A stretch of 64,000 nt of DNA from an uncultured Clostridium sp. (GTDB lineage: Bacteria > Bacillota > Clostridia > Lachnospirales > Lachnospiraceae), in assembly GCA_947644195.1 (NCBI GenBank), contig CANRZB010000004.1, forward strand, positions 1-64,000. Reading direction: 5' to 3'. The notes under the pieces were generated by a model that ran no database searches, was not told the DNA's origin, and saw only the letters and a program-made list of their open reading frames with translations. Positions 27,935 to 35,344 of the stretch are shown here, one piece after another; within the stretch, counting starts at the first letter, position 1, and the number at the start of each line of letters is the position of its first letter. The translations under genes were made by a program, and so were the position numbers.

Positions 27935-28321
27935 ATGAATTCCAAAAACTATAATTTATTTTTCAATGAGGATGCCAAAGAGACGGCATATATCACATTA
28001 ACCACAGAAGACGGTGAATCTATTGATACAGAAATCATCGCTGCTATCGAAATAGAAGAATTGCAGAAAGAATACGTTGCTGCCCTACCAGTGGAAGCAA
28101 ATGAAGAATTCGAGGAAGGCGAAGTACTACTTCTGATCTATTCAGAGGATGCCAATGGGGACCCTGAATTTGCCCCGGTAGAAGACGATGAAGAATTTGA
28201 AATGGTCAGCTCCGCTTTTGAACAATTTTTTGAAGAAGATGAAGAGGAAATGACGGATGAGAACTATCTTGATGATATCTCTGATCTCTTTCCGGGCGTT
28301 TCCATCAAAAAAGACAATTAG
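27935..28321 (+). CDS. DUF1292 acidic protein
   Basis: A 128-residue, strongly acidic protein. The start at ATG 27935 has AAGGAGG six bases ahead; the longer frame from 27896 does not. The DUF1292 pattern is seen in ITLTTEDGESID, VAALPVE, EGEVLLLIYSED and EFEMVSSAFEQFFEE. These proteins are common in Clostridia and Bacilli; no function is known. Single gene with its own promoter and a strong terminator. Confidence 0.85.
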   Translation: MNSKNYNLFFNEDAKETAYITLTTEDGESIDTEIIAAIEIEELQKEYVAALPVEANEEFEEGEVLLLIYSEDANGDPEFAPVEDDEEFEMVSSAFEQFFEEDEEEMTDENYLDDISDLFPGVSIKKDN

Positions 28322-28358
28322 AATCTATTGTGTAACGACTTAGAAATCGATACAGCAC

Positions 28359-28394
28359 CCATGGGAATCTGCTTTTCACAGTGGATTCCCATGG
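28359..28394. terminator. Terminator hairpin between convergent genes
   Basis: CCATGGGAATC (28359-28369) and GATTCCCATGG (28384-28394) form a perfect 11-bp stem with a 14-base loop, followed by a short T-rich stretch. It lies after the DUF1292 gene and before the end of pnuC. The remainder up to 28568 shows no gene. Confidence 0.75.
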
Positions 28395-28568
28395 TATTAT
28401 TTCATGTACAATCTCCCGGTACAAGTCTATTGTGGTTACTCTGACTTCATCATAGCACAGGTTTCGGTTTCTTTCCATTGACATATGTAACAAAATCTCC
28501 AACTATTTTTAACCATATTTACTAAACCTAATCTCTCATTTCGTCAATTTAGACAAAAACATCCTCCT

Positions 28569-29273
28569 TTACGATACAAAACCTGCCTGCCGTTTCTGCA
28601 TCTTGATCCAACTGACAAACCCATAGAGATCATTGATTAGAAACATTAGAAAACAAATTACTACCGACAGATAGGACAGATCGGATCTCGCCGCCAAAGT
28701 CCAAAGTACAATTAACACCACATCATTGGCAGCATATGCCAAGGGGAAAAAGACGCTTCTACGGAAGGTCAGATAAACTGCCACAAAACTCGTCGTAACG
28801 GAAAGGAGACTTGGCACCAAATTAGCAGTATGAAACGCTGCCAGAATATAATAAAACACCCAGGTCACTATGGCTGCCAGAAAAAACATCCCGGCAATTT
28901 CCCTTTTCCCCAGTTGATTCACTTCCACCTCTGCTTGATTGCCATGATAAGGATTCCGAAGCCATGCAATCAGCGCAAAAAGTGCCATCGGCCCAGTCAT
29001 TCCTAAATAGGTAGCCATCTCTCCATAATAAGAAAACGTATATGAAATCATTCCATATAATACACTAAAAAGAATCATTAAAAATTGACCAAATGGATTT
29101 CCTTTGGCATTAAAAATTAAAGAAGTCACGCCAATCAAAGATGCTGCTAACGTCATCACACTGTCCCTGTTAAAAATCAGAAACGAGAAAAGAATGGAAC
29201 ATACCGACATGCCCCACAATATAACTTCTCCCCGTGTAAAATACCCCCTGATTTTTTTATAACTCTGTTCCAT
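28569..29273 (-). CDS. pnuC: PnuC-family nicotinamide riboside transporter
   Basis: A 234-residue integral membrane protein with about seven hydrophobic helices. The PnuC pattern is clear: NAKGNPFGQFLMILFSVLYG, YGEMATYLGMTGPMA, the LAYAANDVVLIVLW segment with the conserved Asn/Asp, and FLINDLYGFVSWIKM at the end. PnuC carries nicotinamide riboside by facilitated diffusion for NAD salvage, with uptake driven by intracellular phosphorylation. Related proteins carry thiamine (PnuT) or riboflavin (PnuX), so the ligand is not fixed by sequence. GGAGGGG precedes the start. A strong promoter and a structured leader ending in a U-run lie upstream (29341-29453), so conditional expression is likely. 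Confidence 0.87.
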   Translation of the reverse strand: MEQSYKKIRGYFTRGEVILWGMSVCSILFSFLIFNRDSVMTLAASLIGVTSLIFNAKGNPFGQFLMILFSVLYGMISYTFSYYGEMATYLGMTGPMALFALIAWLRNPYHGNQAEVEVNQLGKREIAGMFFLAAIVTWVFYYILAAFHTANLVPSLLSVTTSFVAVYLTFRRSVFFPLAYAANDVVLIVLWTLAARSDLSYLSVVICFLMFLINDLYGFVSWIKMQKRQAGFVS

Positions 29274-29295
29274 GCAACCCCTCCATAATAATCTT

Positions 29296-29330
29296 GATAG
29301 GAATAGTCCAGTATGGACTACTTTCCTATC
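29296..29330 (-). promoter_or_regulatory. Hairpin just before the pnuC ribosome binding site
   Basis: GATAGGAA and TAGTCCA (with a two-base bulge) pair with TGGACTA and TTCCTATC to form a 15-bp stem, ending 22 bases before the pnuC start codon. It follows the U-run of the upstream leader element and could shield or expose the ribosome binding site or stabilise the message. Confidence 0.55.
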
Positions 29331-29340
29331 ATATAAAAAA

Positions 29341-29414
29341 GCACCCGTACACGCATCTTCTAAGACCTAACGATGTGTCACGAATGCATACGCATTTCCT
29401 ACCCGGTGGCAGTT
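29341..29414 (-). promoter_or_regulatory. Structured pnuC leader, candidate riboswitch/attenuator
   Basis: The RNA from the pnuC promoter can fold as a three-way junction: an outer stem GC-ACC/GGTGC (29405-29410 with 29341-29346), a hairpin AATGC-GTAT-GCATT (29383-29396), and a third stem ACACATC/GATG-TGT (29372-29378 with 29349-29357). The 3' side of the outer stem is followed at once by six U (29340-29335), so folding would end transcription. I do not match it to TPP, FMN or preQ1 consensus. Unverified. Confidence 0.5.
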
Positions 29415-29424
29415 TATCAGAGAA

Positions 29425-29453
29425 AGTATAGCAAATCCATCCCTTATTGTCAA
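29425..29453 (-). promoter_or_regulatory. pnuC promoter
   Basis: On the minus strand TTGACA (29453-29448) and TATACT (29430-29425) are separated by 17 bases. Transcription should begin near 29418, directly ahead of the structured leader. Confidence 0.85.
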
Positions 29454-29534
29454 ACGAACCGATTTCAAATTTCATTGATGAAACAGCTATTCTCCGCATA
29501 GACTTTACTAATGATTGCCATGCGAGGAATGTTT

Positions 29535-30155
29535 ATGCTAAATCATCTATGGGGCTATCTCATTTTATTAGGAATTGGATTCGGCATTACCACGGGACAG
29601 GTAGAGGCGCTCAGTAACGCAGCCATCGACAGCGCGGGAGAAGCTGTCACGCTCTCCATTACCATGCTGGGCATTATGTCGATGTGGATGGGACTGATTG
29701 AAATTGCGAAACGTGCCGGACTGTTGGACAGCATGACAAAAGGCCTGCATCCCGTTTTGCATTTCCTGTTCCCCCGGATTCCCGAAAACCATCCGGCAAA
29801 TGAATATATTGCAGCGAACATTATCGCGAATATGCTGGGCCTGGGCTGGGCAGCAACTCCTATGGGATTAAAAGCAATGAAGGAACTGGCCGCTCTGGAA
29901 CGAAAACGGCTGCACACAGACGAAACAGGCAAGCCACTGACCAAAGCTTCCGATGAAATGTGTACCTTTTTAATCATCAACATCTCATCCCTACAATTAA
30001 TTCCGGTCAGTGTCATTGCCTATCGGACTCAATATGGTTCTGTTAATCCAGCCTCCATCGTCCTGCCTGGACTCATTGCTACAGCCGCCAGCACACTGGC
30101 CGCCATTCTGTTCTGCCGCATCATGTGCAGACGGGGAGAACGCAATCGAAAGTAA
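29535..30155 (+). CDS. spmA: Spore maturation protein A (SpmA), nucleoside recognition domain
   Basis: A 206-residue membrane protein. The start is ATG 29535, with GAGGA seven bases ahead. Typical SpmA features are MLGIMSMWMGLIEIAKRAGL, FPRIPENHPANEYIAANIIANMLGLGWAATPMGLKAM, and SDEMCTFLIINISSLQLIPVSVIAYR. SpmA and SpmB together are needed for spore core dehydration in Bacillus. The usual partner spmB does not follow here: the next gene is convergent on the other strand after five bases, so SpmB is absent or elsewhere. Confidence 0.9.
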   Translation: MLNHLWGYLILLGIGFGITTGQVEALSNAAIDSAGEAVTLSITMLGIMSMWMGLIEIAKRAGLLDSMTKGLHPVLHFLFPRIPENHPANEYIAANIIANMLGLGWAATPMGLKAMKELAALERKRLHTDETGKPLTKASDEMCTFLIINISSLQLIPVSVIAYRTQYGSVNPASIVLPGLIATAASTLAAILFCRIMCRRGERNRK

Positions 30156-30160
30156 TACTA

Positions 30161-30307
30161 TTAATGACAGCCTTTACAACGACTGCAGTCGCCACTACAA
30201 CCGCAGGATTTCCCTGCCTTTTTATCTCGGATCATACTGCGCACTGCGACTGCGACGATCCCAGCCAGGATCAACAGAGTTACCCCGGTACCTATGATTT
30301 CCTGCAT
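30161..30307 (-). CDS. FeoB-associated Cys-rich membrane protein (48 aa)
   Basis: A short gene starting at ATG 30307 behind GGGAGGGG. The 48-residue product has one membrane helix (residues ~5-23, GTGVTLLILAGIVAVAV), a basic stretch, and a cysteine cluster CGCSGDCSRCKGCH at the C-terminus. This is the layout of the small Cys-rich protein that accompanies FeoB in many Clostridia. It lies 150 bases downstream of feoB in the same direction. It may act as a redox or iron chaperone for FeoB; its role is not established. Confidence 0.85.
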   Translation of the reverse strand: MQEIIGTGVTLLILAGIVAVAVRSMIRDKKAGKSCGCSGDCSRCKGCH

Positions 30308-30457
30308 ATGCCCCTCCCTTCCATCACATGATTTTCTTCTATGTTATCATTCCCATTAATACTCATTTCCTTCACGATGACACGGCGCAATCCATTTCCC
30401 ACTCTATTCATTTCACAAACTGTTATCCGTGTAATCGTGTATTACAGATTTCCGGCA

Positions 30458-32662
30458 TCACTCCGAAACCATGGTTTCAGACCGATAAGATAAGGTCCTG
30501 CTTTCTCGATATGGTCGGAACAACAGATAGAGAAAGAGAAGAATTATCAGGAAAGCAACAAAGGTGCCAACACCAAATACTCCATTTAACAACAGATTGC
30601 CAATCTGATAGACACACAGGGATACCAGATAGGCCAAAACACATTGGAATCCGATCGCAAACCAGAACCATTTTCTGTTATTCATCTCTCGTTTGATGGC
30701 TCCCATCGCAGCAAAGCATGGCGCACACAGCAAGTTAAATACCATGAAAGAATATCCTGCAAGTGCCGGAGCTGCTGACAGATAAACCCTCAGGTCCCCC
30801 CAGAATTCATCCCCATTTTCTGCAATATCGGCTGTTCCACGGAACAAGATTCCAAAGGTACTCACCACATTCTCTTTGGCAACCAAACCAGTGATCGCAG
30901 CGACCGCCATTTTCCACTTACCCCAGCCAAGCGGTGTAAAGATCCACGCGAAGGTCTTGCCGATATGTGCAAGAATACTATATTCCATCTGGCTTTCCTC
31001 CAACATCTGCCATTTTCCACCAACCCATCCGAATCCAGAGGTAAACCAGATCACGATGGTGGAAAGCAAAATGACGGTTCCAGCCTTTTTGATAAAGGAC
31101 CATCCTCGTTCCCACATACTGCGCAATACATTTCCCACGGTCGGCATATGGTACGCAGGCAGCTCCATAACGAATGGAGACGGATCACCGGCAAACATTC
31201 TTGTTTTTTTCAAAATAATTCCTGACAAGATGACTGCCAACACCCCAACAAAATAAGCACTTACCGATACCAAGCCGCCATGTTTCGGAAAAAATGCCCC
31301 GGCGATCAGTCCGATGATCGGCAGTTTCGCACCACACGGAATAAAGGTTGTGGTCATAATCGTCATTTTACGGTCACGGTCACTCTCAATGGTACGGGAA
31401 GCCATAATCCCAGGTACGCCGCACCCACTTCCAATCAGCATCGGAATAAAGGACTTGCCGGATAATCCAAATTTGCGGAAAATCCGGTCCATGATAAACG
31501 CCACCCTCGCCATATATCCGCAACTTTCCAGAAATGCCAGAAAGAGAAACAGCACCAACATCTGCGGCACAAAGCCCAGTACAGCGCCGACACCGGCTAC
31601 GATACCATCATTCATCAACCCTGTCAACCAATCGGCACAATGGATCATTTCTAAGAAACGTCCCACCGCATCATGCAAGCCAATGATATGCAGTCCCCGG
31701 ATTCCGAATAAGTTCCAGCCGTCATCCCCCAATAACCCGTCATTGGCCCAATTCGTTGCAAAGTCACCTACCGTCTGTACCGATATATAATAGACCACCC
31801 ACATCACTGCCACAAAAATCGGCAAAGCCAGGATACGGTTTGTGACGATCCGATCGATCCAGTCCGACAGGCTCTGTTTCACATCCGATTTATTTTTGGT
31901 ACAGCAAGCATCCATGATGGATGTAATAAATTCATAACGTTCTTTGGTAATAATACTCTCTACATCATCGTCAAACACATCCTCTAACTCTTTGATTTCC
32001 CTGGATACCTCTGGCACCTGTTCCATCTGTGAAGCAATTTTATCATCCTGTTCCAGGAGTTTTATGGCAAAGAATCGTTTCTGTTCTTCGGGCAACGGCA
32101 AACGTTCTTCCACGGCATGAATGGCATTTTCCACTTCATTTGTAAATTTAAATAGACTATTTTCTTTTTCCTGTTGCCGTGCTACACGAACCGCCCTCTG
32201 TGCCGCTTCCCGTACCCCCTCTCCTTTTAATGCCGATATACTGACAACTTCACATCCCAGTTTCCGGCTCAACTGTTCCAAATGGATCTGATCGCCTCGT
32301 TTCTCTACCACATCCATCATATTGACCGCTATCACAACCGGAACACCCAATTCCATCAACTGCGTGGACAAATATAGATTGCGCTCTAGATTTGTACCAT
32401 CCACAATATTCAAAATTACATCCGGCCTGTTTGCAATCAACTCATTACGCGCCACCACCTCTTCTAACGTATAGGGTGACAGAGAATAAATCCCTGGAAG
32501 ATCCACAATCTTCACATCCGAATCCCCTTTTAACATGCCCTCTTTCCGTTCTACCGTAACCCCGGGCCAATTTCCGACGAACTGGTTCGATCCGGTCAGC
32601 GCATTAAATAATGTTGTTTTTCCGCTATTCGGATTCCCGGCAAGTGCAATTTTTACTGACAT
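30458..32662 (-). CDS. feoB: Ferrous iron transporter FeoB
   Basis: A complete 734-residue FeoB. The N-terminal G domain has G1 GNPNSGKTT (8-16), G2 GNWPGVTVE, G3 DLPGIYSL and G4 NMMD; the helical GDI-like domain follows. The membrane part has about eight helices with the two Gate motifs (SFIPMLIGSGCGVPGIMASR, TIVI..., LCAPCFAAM). It imports Fe(II) across the cytoplasmic membrane. It is the third gene of the feo run (two FeoA genes upstream, Cys-rich partner downstream), controlled by the iron-type operator at 33504-33517. Confidence 0.96.
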   Translation of the reverse strand: MSVKIALAGNPNSGKTTLFNALTGSNQFVGNWPGVTVERKEGMLKGDSDVKIVDLPGIYSLSPYTLEEVVARNELIANRPDVILNIVDGTNLERNLYLSTQLMELGVPVVIAVNMMDVVEKRGDQIHLEQLSRKLGCEVVSISALKGEGVREAAQRAVRVARQQEKENSLFKFTNEVENAIHAVEERLPLPEEQKRFFAIKLLEQDDKIASQMEQVPEVSREIKELEDVFDDDVESIITKERYEFITSIMDACCTKNKSDVKQSLSDWIDRIVTNRILALPIFVAVMWVVYYISVQTVGDFATNWANDGLLGDDGWNLFGIRGLHIIGLHDAVGRFLEMIHCADWLTGLMNDGIVAGVGAVLGFVPQMLVLFLFLAFLESCGYMARVAFIMDRIFRKFGLSGKSFIPMLIGSGCGVPGIMASRTIESDRDRKMTIMTTTFIPCGAKLPIIGLIAGAFFPKHGGLVSVSAYFVGVLAVILSGIILKKTRMFAGDPSPFVMELPAYHMPTVGNVLRSMWERGWSFIKKAGTVILLSTIVIWFTSGFGWVGGKWQMLEESQMEYSILAHIGKTFAWIFTPLGWGKWKMAVAAITGLVAKENVVSTFGILFRGTADIAENGDEFWGDLRVYLSAAPALAGYSFMVFNLLCAPCFAAMGAIKREMNNRKWFWFAIGFQCVLAYLVSLCVYQIGNLLLNGVFGVGTFVAFLIILLFLYLLFRPYRESRTLSYRSETMVSE

Positions 32663-32842
32663 ACTGCTACCTCTTTCCTTTCTTTCCTGCCATATACTTG
32701 CTTCCTCAGTCTACTAACTGTTTCTGCGAAAAGGCTTCTAACCTATACATAGGAAGCATTCATACGGAATATAAAAATTTAAATGTTTACTGCATCTATC
32801 TCGCATTAGCTATAACTAACCATAGGCCAAAAAAAATAACGT

Positions 32843-33061
32843 TTACTCTACCTCAATCATCGCAGCATCTGCCTTACGAATGGATAGCTCATAGCCCCGT
32901 ACCGTCACTTCAATCGGATCTCCTAATGGCGCTACCTTTCTCACATAAATAGGAATCCCACGAGTAATTCCCATGTCCATAATCCGTCTTTTGACCGGTC
33001 CCTCCCCAGATATTTTTTTGACCTGAGCCATCTGCCCTTTTGCTATGTCTTTTAATGTCAT
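32843..33061 (-). CDS. feoA: FeoA-family protein, second copy
   Basis: A 72-residue SH3-like FeoA protein. ATG 33061 is chosen because it has an AAAGGAT site ahead and begins the domain (MTLKDIAKGQMAQVKKI); the frame from 33097 only adds a basic stretch. The pattern RRIMDMGITRGIPIYVRKVAPLGDPIEVTVRGYELSIRKADAAMI is standard for FeoA, which binds the FeoB G domain and supports iron uptake. It lies 180 bases upstream of feoB. Confidence 0.92.
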   Translation of the reverse strand: MTLKDIAKGQMAQVKKISGEGPVKRRIMDMGITRGIPIYVRKVAPLGDPIEVTVRGYELSIRKADAAMIEVE

Positions 33062-33148
33062 TTTCTTTCTATCCTTTCTCTTAATTTTTACATTCATACA
33101 GCATAATCAAATCTCAGTGTTTTTTCTCGTTGATAATGAGATAAGACA

Positions 33149-33358
33149 CTAGATCATTATTTTGCCAGCCATATTCTTATCAATCGCCACACGGGAATCC
33201 TTAATTTTTACAATCATATTTCCATTCATCATTGAAATGACCGTGACCATCCCGCCAACCACAAAGCCCAGATTTGAGAGAAATTTCCTGGTATCCTCCC
33301 TCCCGCCAATTTTTTTAATCTGCCAGGGCATCCCTGGTTCCGCCATTGTCAAGGGCAT
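33149..33358 (-). CDS. feoA: FeoA-family protein, first copy
   Basis: A ~69-residue FeoA-like protein with KKIGGREDTRKFLSNLGFVVGGMVTVISMMNGNMIVKIKDSRVAIDKNMAGKI. It is more divergent than the 32843 copy. ATG 33358 is ten bases after AAAGGAGG; GTG 33364 with four-base spacing is an alternative. Having two FeoA genes ahead of FeoB is common in Clostridia. The first gene after the iron-type promoter. Confidence 0.88.
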   Translation of the reverse strand: MPLTMAEPGMPWQIKKIGGREDTRKFLSNLGFVVGGMVTVISMMNGNMIVKIKDSRVAIDKNMAGKIMI

Positions 33359-33503
33359 ATCCACGCAACCTCCTTTCCCTGTTCCATTCTTTTATTACTG
33401 TAACCTCCTCGAACAAACTGCCAACAGAGCACACATTCCCTTCTTTGCACTTCAATTATTCTGTTAGCCAAAATTAATTGACATTCTTTATCTCTTACTT
33501 TAA

Positions 33504-33517
33504 TTAGTTTATACTAA
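33504..33517. promoter_or_regulatory. DtxR/IdeR-like operator of the feo operon
   Basis: TTAGTTTATACTAA is an inverted repeat with arms TTAGT and ACTAA; it overlaps the -10 element of the feo promoter. The half-site TTAG is like that of iron-sensing DtxR-family repressors (TTAGG-type). Repression under iron excess is inferred. Confidence 0.6.
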
Positions 33518-33534
33518 CTTAGATGAGATGTCAA
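33506..33534 (-). promoter_or_regulatory. Promoter of the feo operon
   Basis: On the minus strand TTGACA (33534-33529) and TAAACT (33511-33506) are spaced by 17 bases, about 150 bases before the first FeoA. A TATAAA with 15-base spacing overlaps it. Confidence 0.65.
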
Positions 33535-33593
33535 TAACTAATTTCTTTTTTGTTAATTCTTAACAAATTTACTAATATTTCACATACATTCCA

Positions 33594-33622
33594 TTGCAAA
33601 TTTAACGAAAATAGGATAGAAT
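33594..33622 (+). promoter_or_regulatory. Promoter of the isomerase-xylB pair
   Basis: TTGCAA (33594-33599) and TAGAAT (33617-33622), 17 bases apart, lie about 60 bases before the start at 33683. The interval 33365-33682 thus holds divergent promoters for feo and for this pair and no other gene. Confidence 0.65.
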
Positions 33623-33682
33623 ATCAGATAGCGTCAAGCATTTTTTCTAAAAAAATATCGTATGAAAGGATGTAGGAAAATT

Positions 33683-35176
33683 ATGGGAAATTCACCTAAA
33701 ATGAAAATTGGTATTGTTGCGGTAAGCAGAGACTGCTTCCCGGAATCACTCTCAGTAACCAGAAGACAAAATTTAGTAAAAGCATATGCAGAAAAATATG
33801 ATGCAGCAGATATTTATGAATGTCCGATCTGTATCGTAGAGAGCGAGATTCACATGGTACAGGCCCTGGAAGATATCCAGAAAGCCGGTTGTAATGCATT
33901 ATGTGTCTATCTCGGAAACTTCGGACCGGAGATTTCAGAAACTTTATTGGCAAAGCACTTTGACGGCCCTAAAATGTTTGTAGCGGCTGCCGAAGAAGAC
34001 GGCTTAAACGGCGGTGTACAGGCATCTGGCCGTGGCGATGCCTATTGTGGTGTCTTAAATGCCAGCTATAACTTAAAACTTCGCAATGTCAAAGCCTATA
34101 TTCCAGAATATCCGGTAGGTGATGCCGAGGCATGTGCAGACATGATCCATGAATTCCTGCCAATTGCACGCGCCGTATATGCATTAAATAATCTCAAAAT
34201 CATTACCTTTGGTCCTCGCCCACAGAATTTCCTGGCTTGTAATGCACCAATTAAACAGCTTTACAACCTGGGTGTCGAGATTGAGGAAAACTCAGAATTA
34301 GATCTGTTTGAATCGTTTAATAACCACGCTGGAGACAAACGAATCCCAGATGTGGTTGCTGATATGGCAAACGAATTAGGTGCCGGCAATAAAAAACCAG
34401 AGATTCTGGAAAAGCTGGCACAGTATGAGCTGACATTACTGGATTGGATTGAGGAGCACAAAGGCTACCGCAAATATGTTGCCCTGGCAGGAAAATGCTG
34501 GCCGGCATTCCAGACACAATTCGGTTGCGTCCCATGTTATGTCAACAGCCGTCTGACCAAGATGGGTATCCCAGTATCCTGCGAGGTTGATATCTACGGT
34601 GCTCTGTCTGAGTTTATTGGTACGATCATCAGTGAAGATACCGTGACCTTACTGGATATTAACAATTCTGTTCCAAAAGATATCTACGATGCAGACATTA
34701 AGGATAAATTCGACTATACATTAAAGGATACCTTCATGGGATTCCACTGTGGTAACACAGCTTCTACCAAACTCTCTTCCTGCGAGATGAAGAACCAGGC
34801 GATCATGGCAAGGTCTCTTCCGGTAGAAGTAACCAATGGTACCTTAGAGGGTGATATCATTCCAGGAAAGATCACATTCTTCCGCCTGCAGAGCACATCT
34901 GATGCCGGATTACGTGCGTATGTGGCACAGGGTGAAGTTCTTCCGGTAGCTACCCGCTCCTTTGGTGCGATCGGCATCTTTGCGATTCCAGAAATGGGTC
35001 GTTTCTACCGCCACGTATTAATTGAAGGTAACTATCCTCATCATGGCGCAGTAGCATTCGGACACTATGGAAAAGAATTATTTGAAGTCTTTAAATACAT
35101 TGGTGTAGATGTAAACGAAATCGGCTTTAACCAGCCAAAGGGTATGCTGTATAAGACAGAAAACCCATTTATGTAA
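33683..35176 (+). CDS. L-fucose/L-arabinose isomerase family protein
   Basis: A 497-residue protein of the fucose/arabinose isomerase superfamily, which interconvert aldoses and ketoses with Mn(II) in the cytoplasm. Start ATG 33683 follows an AGGA site. It shows an N-terminal KIGIVAVSRDCFPESL strand-turn, a middle domain with CWPAFQTQFGCVPCYVNSRLTKMGIPVSCEVDIYGALSEF (the acidic metal ligands E and D lie here), and a C-terminal FHCGNT, GKITFFRLQ and GNYPHHGAVAFGHYG region with the conserved His. Substrate is unknown. It lies before xylB, so the product is expected to be xylulose or another ketose phosphorylated by that kinase. The 168-base gap holds a hairpin at 35274-35306. Confidence 0.85.
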   Translation: MGNSPKMKIGIVAVSRDCFPESLSVTRRQNLVKAYAEKYDAADIYECPICIVESEIHMVQALEDIQKAGCNALCVYLGNFGPEISETLLAKHFDGPKMFVAAAEEDGLNGGVQASGRGDAYCGVLNASYNLKLRNVKAYIPEYPVGDAEACADMIHEFLPIARAVYALNNLKIITFGPRPQNFLACNAPIKQLYNLGVEIEENSELDLFESFNNHAGDKRIPDVVADMANELGAGNKKPEILEKLAQYELTLLDWIEEHKGYRKYVALAGKCWPAFQTQFGCVPCYVNSRLTKMGIPVSCEVDIYGALSEFIGTIISEDTVTLLDINNSVPKDIYDADIKDKFDYTLKDTFMGFHCGNTASTKLSSCEMKNQAIMARSLPVEVTNGTLEGDIIPGKITFFRLQSTSDAGLRAYVAQGEVLPVATRSFGAIGIFAIPEMGRFYRHVLIEGNYPHHGAVAFGHYGKELFEVFKYIGVDVNEIGFNQPKGMLYKTENPFM

Positions 35177-35273
35177 GACAGCCTGATCCTACCGTCCGCA
35201 ATTCATAACCGGACAGTTCATGATCTGTAGTACGAATCAAATCATTATTACAAACTGACGCAGTAAAGTATCT

Positions 35274-35306
35274 GGGAGGCGGTGGCGGAATACGTTATCG
35301 CCTCTC
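35274..35306 (+). other. Hairpin between isomerase and xylB
   Basis: GGGAGGCG (35274-35281) pairs with CGCCTCTC (35299-35306), eight pairs with one G-U, followed by TTTC. It may be a weak terminator or a processing site that sets the kinase level apart from that of the isomerase. Confidence 0.4.
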
Positions 35307-35344
35307 TTTCACACAAATTAATGAAATAGAAAGGAAGACAACAC

